Shown here: in pieces, positions 19,520 through 30,375 of the stretch
How the letters are laid out: each line of letters begins with the position of its first letter
How positions within the stretch are numbered: the first letter of the stretch is position 1
Source: Histomonas meleagridis
Taxonomy: Eukaryota; Parabasalia; Tritrichomonadida; Dientamoebidae
Length of the DNA: 64,000 bases
Assembly: GCA_020186115.1 (NCBI GenBank)
Contig: WSYJ01000182.1
Location: forward strand, 372,001-436,000
Direction: 5' to 3'
Program-made: the position numbers and the translations under genes
Notes under the pieces: generated by a model
Database searches by the model: none
What the model saw: only the letters and a program-made list of their open reading frames with translations
Told to the model about the DNA's origin: nothing

Positions 19520-21028
19520 ATGCTCATTTCAGGTGATTCAACAATTAATATATGGGAACCACCATCTTATACATTAACACATTCTATAGGGGTTCCCCTC
19601 AAACAAATTAATGATGTTAAATTTACAAATGATGGTAAATCTATTTTAATTGGCGGAAATTCATCAAATTTATTTATTTCAAATTTATACAAGGACGAGC
19701 TTAAATTTGTTAAAACTAAAGGTTCCGATGTAACATCTGTTAATTGTAGTTCAGATGGATCAATGTTTGCATGCGGAAATAAAATAGGAACAATTTCTGT
19801 TTACTCAATGGAATCACATGAAGAAATTTCTGGGCACAGTGCTCATAAATTTCCAATTTCGTCTGTTATATTTTCACCTGATTGTCAATCAATTCTTGGA
19901 GGAGATTTAAAAGGAAAAATTAGTATTGCATCTTTTGGCAAACCAACGTTACTTCCAAAATGGACCTCAAGATATGGAGCTATTCATCATTTATCAGTTT
20001 CACTTAATTCTAACATAATGGGAATTGCATGTGGTGAAACTGTTCGTTTGTATGACTTCAAAGCTCAATGTCCATCGAATCCAATCAGAGTAGGGAAAAC
20101 AAACAAAATATGCTTTTCTCCTACATCTTCAAAGTTGATGATTATTGGAACTGAATCAGGAGATATCAAATTTATAGACACGACAACAATGAAAACCATA
20201 AGTGAGCTTAATTATAAGTATCCAATTACAGCTTTAGACATGAAGTATGATGGTATTATTCTTGCTGTTGGAACTAAATCACCAGAACTTTTCGCGTTTG
20301 ATTGCAGGAACATGGAGAAAATATTCACTGTTCATCCCAAATCGTTTGTCAGAGCAGCTGTCTTCCAGCCCCATGAAATCGATGATGTTCCATTTTTTAA
20401 GAAGAACTCAATTGAAAGAGACGATACGGACGATACTCTATCGTTCGATCGACTTGAAAAAGAAGTTTTCGCGAACTTAGAAGAAGAATCTCCTGAACAA
20501 AATATAATATCCAAACCTGCTTCTCCACAAACATCACCTTCAAAGTCTAAAAATATTTATGTTCGCAGTGTTTTTTCTGAAAATGAAAAAATCATCAAAA
20601 ATGATCAAATTGAAATATTCCAACAAAAAGAAGAAACAAAAATCACAAAAAATGAGTCTTCTGATATAAAAGAAGCAAGTAAAAATAAAATAATTAAAAG
20701 AAAAGAACCAGAAAATGAATATTCAGCAATTTCTAATAGCAAAATAGAAAAAACATCAAAAGATGAAAACATACAAAAAATAAACAGAAACGAAGAATAC
20801 ACAGAAAAAGAAGATTCTTCACTTGAAGAGCCTGATTTATCCAAACTTTCACCACAAAACAGAGAATTGTTTTCTTTAATTATGAATCATATTGATATGC
20901 AGATCGAGAATACAAAAGAAGAATTTCATAGTCATTTAAATTCAATTCATTTGGATATGATTTGTAGAATTAGAGAGTTAAACGATAAAATTGATAAGCT
21001 AAAAAATGGAGATCTAAGTAAAAAATAA
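19520..21028 (+). CDS. NEDD1-like WD40 protein with C-terminal coiled coil
   Basis: This is a 502-residue protein. Residues 1-280 form about seven WD-like blades (STINIWEPPSYTLTHSIG, GTISVYSMESHEEISGHS, ETVRLYDFKAQCP, GDIKFIDTTTMKTIS). A charged, low-complexity linker rich in Lys, Glu and Ser spans about 290-440. The C-terminus is a helical segment (LIMNHIDMQIENTKEEF to ICRIRELNDKIDKL). The combination of a 7-blade propeller, a disordered linker and a short terminal helix of this spacing is that of NEDD1. NEDD1 binds gamma-tubulin complexes through its tail and recruits them to microtubule-organising centres. The propeller resembles many WD proteins, so the specific call rests on the tail. 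Confidence 0.6.
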   Translation: MLISGDSTINIWEPPSYTLTHSIGVPLKQINDVKFTNDGKSILIGGNSSNLFISNLYKDELKFVKTKGSDVTSVNCSSDGSMFACGNKIGTISVYSMESHEEISGHSAHKFPISSVIFSPDCQSILGGDLKGKISIASFGKPTLLPKWTSRYGAIHHLSVSLNSNIMGIACGETVRLYDFKAQCPSNPIRVGKTNKICFSPTSSKLMIIGTESGDIKFIDTTTMKTISELNYKYPITALDMKYDGIILAVGTKSPELFAFDCRNMEKIFTVHPKSFVRAAVFQPHEIDDVPFFKKNSIERDDTDDTLSFDRLEKEVFANLEEESPEQNIISKPASPQTSPSKSKNIYVRSVFSENEKIIKNDQIEIFQQKEETKITKNESSDIKEASKNKIIKRKEPENEYSAISNSKIEKTSKDENIQKINRNEEYTEKEDSSLEEPDLSKLSPQNRELFSLIMNHIDMQIENTKEEFHSHLNSIHLDMICRIRELNDKIDKLKNGDLSKK

Positions 21029-21254
21029 TATTTGTTTTTAATATGATCATTTTCAAAATGAATCATTGTGTAAAATTGTAATGAAACGAATAATCAAAAT
21101 TTTGATTTGTTTTCGAAAATTATTTTTGTTTATAAAGAAAATAAAAGAGATATTTTTGTTTGTTTATTTACAAACAACTCAAATAAATTATTTATATCAA
21201 TTTTGGTATAAAAATTGTTCCCATGTTATTTTGAGATTTTTTCATATGTGAAGC

Positions 21255-22130
21255 TTCAAATAATTTATATAATTTTCATATAATAAAATAAAACATCTTT
21301 ACTGTTGCTGTCAATTCCCCCTTTTTCACGAAGCAACTCAGCAATTTCGTCATGTCCATGTTCAACTGCACATGTAAGTGCTGTTTTAAATATTTTATAT
21401 AATTTCCAAATGTAATTTTGAAAATTCATATTATTAAAACATATCATAAATAAGATATAAACATATCTTTGGCATTAATATCAATTCCCTTTTGATCAAT
21501 AAGTAATTTAACTATTTCTATATATCCAAAAGAAGATGCAAATATGAGCGGTGTTTTAAATATTTCTAAAAATTTCCAAATATCATTTTATAATATCATA
21601 ACATAAAATAAATGAACATATCTAGTATTAATATCAATTCTATTTTGTTCAAGAAGTAATTTAACAATTTCTGTGTAACCTCGTATAGATGCATTTATAA
21701 GCGGTGTGTTAAATAAATTAAATAATTTCCAAATATTATATTTTAAAGCCAAATTATTATAATAAATATATAATAAAAGAAATAAATATAAGCTTTAACA
21801 TTGATGTTAATTTCTTTTTGATCAATGAGTAATTTAACTATTTCTGTATATCCTTGCTTTGATGCATAAAGAAGTGCTGTTTCAAATATTTTATATAATT
21901 ACCAAATATTATTTTGAAATTCTAAATTATTAAAACAAATATTAAATAAAACAAATAAATATCTTTAGCATTAACATCAATTCCTTCTTGTTTAAGTAGG
22001 AATTTAACAATTTCTGTATAACCATTTATAGATGAAAATATAAGTGCTGTTACAAATAATTTAGTTAATTTCCAAATATTGATTTAAAATATCCAATCAT
22101 TAAGATAAACATCGAATAAAATAAATAAAT
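21255..22130 (-). repeat. Ankyrin module array 3 (5 modules)
   Basis: Module starts in the gene sense are about 22050, 21880, 21707, 21554 and 21384. Spacers are 80, 80, 83, 63, 80 and finally 40 nt. This is the array with most deviations from multiples of 20, and both deviations are +3. Confidence 0.8.
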
Positions 22131-23330
22131 GTTTTTACAATTAACATTAATTCCTTTTTCCTCAATAAAATATTTAACGAGTTCATCATTTTCTGATCCT
22201 AAAGCTAAAAACAAAATATTTTTCGGAGTTTGGATTTTTTGGAGAAATCGTTTTATTAGATATAAATTTCCAACTTTTGCTGCTTCATTAATAATTGCAT
22301 CATTAATTTCAATTCCTTCTTCCTTATTTAAAAATGAAAAAATTTCAAAATTTGTTTTGGAGATACAAAAGCGTGCCAAATTATTAAAATCTTTTTTATT
22401 TTCATCCAATTTTTCTAATTTATTTTCATGGATATATTTAAAGATATCATTTTGATGAAATTCAATTGCTATTTTATATCCATTTTCAAATGTTACATGA
22501 TTTTGTTGGCATAAATGAACAATTTCAAGATTTCCACCTGCAATTGCATATTTGCCTGTATTTACGATATTAGATTTATTTAAAAGTAAAAATTTAAAGC
22601 ATTTAATTGATCCAAAAAATGCTGCATAATCAATTAATGAAACATTTTCTTGATTAACAAATGAACATCTTTCATAAAGTGATGGTTCAATAGTTTGATT
22701 GAAATCAAAATTTGGTTGTGATGATATTTCTTGAAGTTTTTCGATTTCATCATTTCGAATTATTTTTGCAATTTCATTTGGATTATGTCCTTCTTTAATA
22801 TATTTCTTATGAAGTTCCCAATTGTTCTTTGAAAGTTCTTTGTAATCATTAAAAAAAGATAAATCCAATGGGCTGTTTACTATTTGATCTTTTCTATTTT
22901 CTAATTCTGTTCGATAATGTGAAAAATATTTTGAGTTGATATTTGATATTATATTTGAATTAATTAAATTTCGTTCAATCATTTTATCAATTAAATAATA
23001 TGATTCTTGTGTATTCATTTTTGTCATATGGTTTCCGAATATTTTAACAATATTCGAATTATTTTTATTAATTTCTTCTTCTTTTTGTTGAATCACTTCC
23101 AAGTAATCTAAATATAAATCATCCGAATTTTTTCTTGAGCAAAATGCTGAATAAACTAAATAACATATTATTAAATTATATGTATATGGGAAATTTGAAT
23201 CGAACAAATCTAAAATTTGTTCAATCGAAGAATCAAAATTTTCTTGAGTTAATTTAAATATGGTTTGTTCAAGTTTTATACCTGTTTCAATGCAGGTTGG
23301 ATGATCATTATTTTCGATTATTGTTGACAT
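21255..23330 (-). CDS. Ankyrin gene B: DUF3447-ankyrin protein with spacer-interrupted repeats
   Basis: The ATG at 23330 (MSTIIENNDHPTCIETG) starts an intact frame through the helical N-terminal domain, DUF3447 (LIDYAAFFGSIKCFKFLLL, KYAIAGGNLEIVHLC, IAIEFHQNDIFKYI) and ankyrin repeats, up to GINVNCKN at 22131. The continuous frame then reads into spacer and stops at 22065. Five further ankyrin modules follow downstream to 21295. A last 40-nt spacer leads into a short segment without clear ankyrin character, so the 3' end is uncertain. In reading order, module spacing is 170, 173, 153 and 170 bp. Of the full-length ankyrin genes here this has the cleanest N-terminal coding part. Its upstream region contains repeated TTCAAAC elements. 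Confidence 0.75.
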
Positions 23331-23470
23331 CCAATTCTTTCACTTTAAAAAATTCAAACTTCAAACATTAAACGGCCTCCGCAATAATCAGAAAATTCAA
23401 ACGAAAAATTTTGTTCACTTTAAAACAAAATTAAAAACAAAATAAAACAAATATATAAAATTTATTCAAT

Positions 23471-26400
23471 TCAATTCGCGTCTTCTATTTTCAAGAAAAT
23501 TTCTCGAATAATTTTTTTAATTTCTGTATTCGGGTGCAAAATCAAATCGGCGAAATATTGGCACAAAAACAACACGTGACAATAATTTCCTTCTTTTCTC
23601 TCACCGAAAGCTTTCGGATATGTTTTAATATCTCTTAAAAACGTCAGTTCTTTAGCTAACTCATCATCAGTTAAAGATTCCGACAATTTCTTACCGACAG
23701 ATTTGACGATTTCTTTCGTGCAAATCATTGCGGAGTTTTCGTCGAATTTATCTGAAGTTGGATCCAAATAAATTCTCCAAAGTTCAGTTTCAGTTTCATA
23801 AGAATTTTTAAATTTCTCAACAAATATTAATTTTTGTTGATCATTTAAATGTGGAAACAATTTCAAAACTTTTTTTCCAGCTTTTAATGTTAAATTTGGT
23901 TTAACTTCAGTTAATTCGATTAATAAATCGAAAACATTTTCAATTTCAGAGTTTAATATATCGAAATCATTATCCAAGAAGAAAATTAATAAATTTTCCG
24001 CTTCGTTTATATTAAATAATTTATTACTTAATATAAATAACTTGGAATATAATTCGGAATTAACTTTGTTACATATCTCTGTAAGTCTATCAATAGCAAC
24101 TTCGATTAAACGAACATTTTTCGATTTAATTACAAGTGAAACTATAAACGAATAAATATCAAATGTTAATTCATTAGATAATGGTAACAATTGTAATAAT
24201 GCGTCAAGTGTTTTATGTGTTGTTGGTGGTAAAAAGTTATCACATTTAATTTCTAATATTAATTTACCAATTATATGAATCCATTTATCTAATATATCTT
24301 TATTAATAATTGGCTTTTGGATTGGTAAAACTACTAATATTAATCTCCCAAAAGTACTAAATAATACTGAACGAGGATTTTCATTTTCTAATAAATAATC
24401 TGAAAGATCTTCGAGTGATTTGAATAGTTTATCGTAAAAGTGGTCCTTGAGTTCAAAACATTGAAATAATTCTTCATAAAATAAAAACGAATTAACTTTT
24501 ATCTCACGTATTTTACAAGAGCGTATAAAAACAGAATGTAACTCAATTAATTTAGACCATAAATCATTAGTAAACTCTTTATAATTCGAAAAATAATTCC
24601 ATAAAGTACAACCACAATGAGAAATTTCATTAAAAGTTAATTGTAATATTAAATCATTTGGTGTTTCATAAAGTTTATCGAATATTTTAAAAAAGAATTC
24701 TTTACCTAAGTATTCAACGATATCATTTGGTAACGAAGAAATATTACTCATAATCAACGCAAAAAATGTTTTTATACTACAAGTTGAGACGTCAACTCTT
24801 TGGTCGATAAATGAATTCAAGAAACAATTAAAAATTAATAACCAAAGATCCGACGTTTTAATAATTGTCACAATATTCCAAATTAATTCGAAAGAAGATA
24901 ATGAAATATTTGTTTCTACATTTTGTTTTGAGAATTCGAAAACTAATTTAATACATTCACATTGTATTGATTTATCCAAAGTGAACAAAAGGTTATTACA
25001 AATGTTTTGGAAACAAGAAAATGATTGATTCATATTTTCGATATCATCATTAAAGTTAATTGGAGATAATATTTTACATATTGAATCCCAACCATTCACA
25101 AAATCGGTACTGTTTTGGATCAATAATAATCGAATTGTCTCAAGTAAAGTGTTTCGTGATTCTTTAAATTGGATAATTAATTCGTTAATGATCGAACATA
25201 TTAATTCTTCGTTCTCTTTACAAAAGCCTTTAATAGCAAAATGATTAAATGAATTTAATGCAATGTCAAAATCATAATCAAATATTTTATAATATTTCTC
25301 TTTGATCGACCCCCAAATATCATTAAATCGTTCTTTATTAGAGATTAATAAATCAGATAATAATGTTAATGACCAACTTAATGTGGACTTATCACCATCT
25401 TGTGATGAGATTAATGCAATGGACATCTCAATGATGTTTTCAGTAGATGTGTTCGAAACAAATTCAAATGAAGTTGGAGTCCATTGGAATTCAGCTAACG
25501 ATGAAAAGATTCGATACCAAAAACCAATGAATTGCTCTGGTGATGATTGTATAGCATATGATATTGTATCATATGATAATCGTTTGATTTCTTCTTGTTC
25601 TGATAATAAAGTGGTACAAAAGGCACTAATCGATGCACCACGAACTTCATCAATTTTAAGTTCATATGATAAATTAATTAATAAATGTAAGTTTTGTAAA
25701 AGAACATAACAACTATTTATATGAACTGTACACATTGAGGTGGAAATAATTGATAATATATCAGACCAAATAGAATTAACTAATATTTTGATGTTAGGAC
25801 AGCTTATGGAATTATAACATTCACGTATAAAACACACAGATATTTCGATGGGGGCTGAATAAAGTAAATCAAAACTTTTTTCATCTGGGATTTTAGGTTT
25901 TAACGATAGAGTGATGTTGTTTTTCTTTGAATGCTTATCGTTTATTTTTCTGAGGATTTGAATAAGGCTCTCAAAAAGTCGTGAGTCGGAATCACAATTC
26001 TTGAAAAATCTGTAAATAAAGGAACTCCTTTTTAGAAGTAAAGTCCGAAAGAAAAGAAGTGAGTCTAAATTTGATTCCCCTTTGATTGTTTTAAGTTGGG
26101 ATAAAAAATAAGAAAAATGCGATTTACAATTATCTGGAATCGTTTCAAGAAAAGTATCCATACATAAAATGGAAAAGGAAATGGGTGAACTATAATTACG
26201 TGATGCAGATAAAGAGTCTGATATAAGTTGCATAAAATTATCTGATTCTTTGAAAAATGATGGAAATTGTTGAATAATATTTTCCATAATCCCAAATGCA
26301 TGATATGGCTTAATGTCATGGTTGTTAATCCACAAAGGTGGGTTATTATTACACATTCTTGAGATATCTCTGAGAATTAAATATGTGATTTTATAAAAAC

Positions 26401-26980
26401 TGTTCTTAAATTCAAGAGGCTTGGCACCATTTTGAACAATGCACTTGTCTGTATCATTCGTTTGTGTTGGAGATTCAAGTGTAAATTTGATAAAAGAAGA
26501 TATTATTTGACTAATAGCAGCAAGTGAAGCTGTTTGTAATGATTCAACAGGAGAAGGAATTAGAGAGAAAGTTAATGAAAGAATACACTTTAAAGTTGGG
26601 AAATCAAAAAATTTATCCCCTACATAAGTTGATGCAAATTGGATTATTATAATACCAGAATCGTAGTCAACATATGGGGATAATGATTCAAAAGTTTTGA
26701 TGATCTCTTGAAGTGAATCCCCAGTAAAAACTTCGCTTCTTAGACATAAACACATTGCTGAAATAAGAGGCATCAAGTGCCTAGATGCCTTTTTGTTTTT
26801 AGAAACTTTTGCAAATGCTTTTACTACTGGACAATTTTTTTCTTCAATAGGTAAACAAATGCTATCATTTGATAAATATGCAACGGCCTTTGATGAAGGA
26901 TTCTTTATTTTATCTTGGATAGTAAAACCTGTGAATCGTTTGAACTCATTTTTTAATTTATCGAGGTACTTGAATTGCAT
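23471..26980 (-). CDS. MON2-like large HEAT/ARM-repeat protein (BIG/GEF relative without Sec7)
   Basis: This encodes 1169 residues from the first ATG (MQFKYLDKLKNEFKRF). The protein is all-helical with no signal peptide. N-terminal features match the DCB region of MON2 and BIG proteins (ESLQTASLAAISQIISSFI, where the family has a QxAA-xxRQ helix). A HUS-like region follows (LILRDISRMCNNNPPLWI, then IMENIIQQFPSFF). The C-terminal half carries the MON2 homology stretch (ISLSSFELIWNIVTI, then LIFNCFLNSFIDQRVDVSTC). There is no Sec7 catalytic domain. MON2/Ysl2 acts at endosomes and the late Golgi with Dopey and flippases in retrograde sorting. The gene is about two thirds the length of animal MON2. 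Confidence 0.72.
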   Translation of the reverse strand: MQFKYLDKLKNEFKRFTGFTIQDKIKNPSSKAVAYLSNDSICLPIEEKNCPVVKAFAKVSKNKKASRHLMPLISAMCLCLRSEVFTGDSLQEIIKTFESLSPYVDYDSGIIIIQFASTYVGDKFFDFPTLKCILSLTFSLIPSPVESLQTASLAAISQIISSFIKFTLESPTQTNDTDKCIVQNGAKPLEFKNSFYKITYLILRDISRMCNNNPPLWINNHDIKPYHAFGIMENIIQQFPSFFKESDNFMQLISDSLSASRNYSSPISFSILCMDTFLETIPDNCKSHFSYFLSQLKTIKGESNLDSLLFFRTLLLKRSSFIYRFFKNCDSDSRLFESLIQILRKINDKHSKKNNITLSLKPKIPDEKSFDLLYSAPIEISVCFIRECYNSISCPNIKILVNSIWSDILSIISTSMCTVHINSCYVLLQNLHLLINLSYELKIDEVRGASISAFCTTLLSEQEEIKRLSYDTISYAIQSSPEQFIGFWYRIFSSLAEFQWTPTSFEFVSNTSTENIIEMSIALISSQDGDKSTLSWSLTLLSDLLISNKERFNDIWGSIKEKYYKIFDYDFDIALNSFNHFAIKGFCKENEELICSIINELIIQFKESRNTLLETIRLLLIQNSTDFVNGWDSICKILSPINFNDDIENMNQSFSCFQNICNNLLFTLDKSIQCECIKLVFEFSKQNVETNISLSSFELIWNIVTIIKTSDLWLLIFNCFLNSFIDQRVDVSTCSIKTFFALIMSNISSLPNDIVEYLGKEFFFKIFDKLYETPNDLILQLTFNEISHCGCTLWNYFSNYKEFTNDLWSKLIELHSVFIRSCKIREIKVNSFLFYEELFQCFELKDHFYDKLFKSLEDLSDYLLENENPRSVLFSTFGRLILVVLPIQKPIINKDILDKWIHIIGKLILEIKCDNFLPPTTHKTLDALLQLLPLSNELTFDIYSFIVSLVIKSKNVRLIEVAIDRLTEICNKVNSELYSKLFILSNKLFNINEAENLLIFFLDNDFDILNSEIENVFDLLIELTEVKPNLTLKAGKKVLKLFPHLNDQQKLIFVEKFKNSYETETELWRIYLDPTSDKFDENSAMICTKEIVKSVGKKLSESLTDDELAKELTFLRDIKTYPKAFGERKEGNYCHVLFLCQYFADLILHPNTEIKKIIREIFLKIEDAN

Positions 26981-27394
26981 TTTAAAACAGCTTTTTCTTA
27001 GGTATACATTATACAAAAAGATAGAACCCACACAAAGTTACTTTTTCACCTCAAAAATTGCACTTTTCATATAATTATATCAAAAAGTCATTCTCAAAAA
27101 CAAAAATCCTTAAAAATCAAAAGCTCTTGTTTAACATTTTAAAATGTGTTTTGTTATTTTTCAAAGCAAAGTTCAGCCCAAAACATCTTGGGTCAACTTA
27201 CGCACAGGAAAACCTTCAAAATTACTTGATTGTAGTCAACGTATTTTATTGATTTTTCAAATAAACTATTAAATTGTATTCAATCCCCATACATAAAGAC
27301 GGCGGTTGTCAGAAAAAAAATTGAATACATACATTTTGTCAGGGGTAAAATTTTAAGAAATTAACATTAAATTCGTCACATAAAAATGCAATGC
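26981..27394. other. Intergenic between MON2-like gene and array 4
   Basis: About 400 bases; it contains the promoter of the MON2-like gene (ATG preceded by TGTTTTAAA) and the 3' flank of ankyrin gene C. No further feature is seen. Confidence 0.5.
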
Positions 27395-28911
27395 TTAAGA
27401 TTTCTCAAACGTAATCTCACAATTTCCATATAAATTTTTAGACACATGACTAATTGCAGTATATTTGAGTTGAAAAAATTCAAAAATAACGATGAAATCC
27501 GAATTTTAATAAACGAATTGTAAATAAAAGATTTAAATATTTTTAACGTTAATATCAATTCCTTTTTGATCAAGAAGTAATTTATAGATATCACCGTTTT
27601 TAGATAAATTAAGTGCAGTTTCAAATAATTTAAATTAAATCCAAATATTATAGTTTAATGCTAAATTAATAAATCAAAGGTTAAATAAAACAAATAAATA
27701 TTTTTAACATTAACATCAATTCCTTTTTGTTCAAGAAGTAATTTAACTATTTCTGTATGACCATATTTAGATGCTAAAATAAGTGCTGTATTAAATAATT
27801 CATATAATTTCCAAATATTATTTTGAAATATAAAATTATTGAAATAAATTTTAAATAATACAAATAAATATCTTTAGCATTAATATCAATTCCTTTTTGT
27901 TCAAGAAGTAATTGAACTATTTCTGTATGACCTTTTTTAGATGCCCAAATAAGTGCTGTTTCAGATAATTTAAATAAATTCCATATATTATTTCAAAATA
28001 TAAAATTATTTAAATAAATATTAAATAAAATATATAAACATTTTTTGCATTAATATCAATTCCTTTTTGTTCAAGAAGTAATTTAACTATTTCTAATTTA
28101 CCATTTTCAGTTGCTTTCATTAGTGTTGTATTAAATATTTTAAATAATTTCCAATTATTATTTTGAAATATTAAATTAAAGTAATTAAAGCATGAAATTA
28201 TTGGAATTAATATAAAATAAAACGAATTATTATCTTTAGCATTGATATCAATTCCTTCTTGCTCAAGGAGTAACTTAACTATATTTATATGACAAGATTC
28301 AACAGCAAACATTAATGCAGTTTCAAATAATTTGAATAATTTCCAGATATAACATTGAAACATCATATCTGCTAAATGAATTACAAATTGATGTAGTAAA
28401 TTACTACATCATTTATACCAATTCCTTTTTGTTCAAGAAGTAATTTAACTATTTCAGTATGTCCATTTTTAGATGCAAACATAAGTGCTGTTTCAAATAA
28501 TTTAAATAATTTCCAAATATTATTTTGAAATAATAAATTATTAAAATAAATATCAAATAAAATAAATAAATATTCCAATTATTGAAATTAATACCTTTTT
28601 GTTCCAGAAGTAATTTAACAATTTCAGTATGCCCATTAAAAGATGAAAACATAAGTGAAGAATTAAATAATCCAAATAATTTGAAAATATTGTTTTAAAA
28701 TTTTATATTGATGTAAAAATACATGATGTAAATAAAATGAATATCTACAGCATTAATATTAATTCCTTTTTGTCAAGAAGGAATTTTACTATTTCTTTTT
28801 GGCCATCTTCAGATGCATTCATAAGTGCTGTTTTAAAAGAAATAAACAATTAAAAAATATAACATTGAAAATTTATATTATTAGAATAAACCCAAAATAA
28901 AACAAATAGAT
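27395..28911 (-). repeat. Ankyrin module array 4 (8 modules plus terminal module)
   Basis: T-A-L anchors lie at about 28831, 28661, 28491, 28321, 28129, 27959, 27789, 27619 and 27460. Spacers are 80, 80, 80, 80, 102, 80, 80, 80 and 78 nt. The 102-nt spacer is a multiple of three and keeps two modules in one frame. One module end is overwritten by a perfect 21-nt palindrome at 28390-28410 (GATGTAGTAA, central A, inverted arm). Confidence 0.8.
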
Positions 28912-30080
28912 ATCTTCAGCATTGATATCAATTCCATTTTGTTTAATTATATATTCAACAAGTTCGATATTACCAGATTTTGCAGAATAAGACAAAATAT
29001 CATTTGGAATTTGGCTATTTTGGAGAAAATATTCCACAAGATATAAATTTCCATTTTCTGCTGCTGCATCAATATGTTCATTTTTAATTTCCAATCCTTT
29101 TTCTATCAAGAACAACAAAATTTCATAATTATTATAAAAAATACATATAACTCCTAAATAATTTAAATTTTTAATTTTAAGCATTTTATTTTCATAAAGA
29201 TATTTAAAGATGTCATTTCGATGAAACATGACTGCTGCTTTGTCTGCATCTTCAAATGATGAATGATTTTGTTCACATAAATGTATTATTTCATTATTTC
29301 CACCTGCTACTGCATATTTACCTGTTTTTTCAATGTTTGCACCCTCAATTAACAAATATTTAAAACATTTAACTGAAGAAAAATATGCTGCATAATCAAT
29401 TAATGTAACTTTGTTATCATTAACCAATGAACATCTTTCATAAAGTGATGGTTCAATTTTCTGGTTAAAATCAAATTTATTTTGTGATGCTATTTCTTGA
29501 AGTTTTTCGATTTCATCATTTCGAATTACTTTTGCAATTTCATTATGATTATATCCTTCTTTAACATAATTCTTGTGAAGTTCCCAATCATTTTTTGAAA
29601 GTTCTTTATATCTTTTATAAAAGTATTTAGAAAATATATCCGTAAATTCAATATTACTTAAACATGATCTCGGGACTTGATCATCATAATAAATTCCTTG
29701 GACTTTATTTTTATAATGTGCAAAATATTTCGTGCTGATATTTGCTATTATATTTGAATCAACTAAATTTTGTTCAATCATTTTTTCAAGAAGATAATAT
29801 GCTTCCTGTGATTTAATTATTGATATTTGTCTTGCAAAAATTTTTATAATTTTTCGTCTACCCCTTCTTCTCCATCTTGAATTAAATTTAAAAAATTGAG
29901 ATATATATCAGATGTTTTATTTTGTGAGTAAAATGCTAAATAAGTTAAATTGCTTATAACAGCATTATACATGTATGGTAAATTTTTATCAAATAAATTT
30001 AATATTTGTTGAACTGACAAATAAAGATTTTCCTCGTTTAAGTCAAAAACAATTTGCTTAAGTTGCATAAGCTTCTGCAT
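27395..30080 (-). pseudogene. Ankyrin gene C: DUF3447-ankyrin gene with a frameshift
   Basis: The ATG at 30080 (MQKLMQLKQIVFDLNEENL) opens the helical N-terminal domain, but the frame ends at 29844 after GEEGVDEKL. The homologous protein continues one base out of frame (KIIKIFARQISIIKSQEAYYLLEKM) and then runs intact from 29781 through DUF3447 (LIDYAAYFSSVKCFKYLL, KYAVAGGNNEIIHLC) to GIDINAED at 28912. One missing or extra base near 29850 explains this. It may be a real mutation or a sequencing error in an A-run. Nine more ankyrin modules follow; the last reads TAISHVSKNLYGNCEITFEKS and ends at TAA near 27395. Apart from the single shift the gene looks intact. Confidence 0.7.
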
Positions 30081-30375
30081 GAACCCCAAATACTTTTCTT
30101 GGAAAGATTGTGATTTTTGAAACGGTCTTTTTGATATGATATTGAAAACATACCGATCAATTCGAATGCCGATTAAATTGAACTGAAACTTTGATTTTTG
30201 ATTTTTCTCAAATTCGACTCAGTATGCTACCAGCGTATGTGATTTATACAGTATAGCATATAATGCACTTGCTTTCTTATGGTTATTTCTCAATTTTAAC
30301 AAAATATTTTTCAAAAATTTTAAAATTTAATTAAAAATTTTTAAATTAACTATATATATATTTTTTTATTTATAT

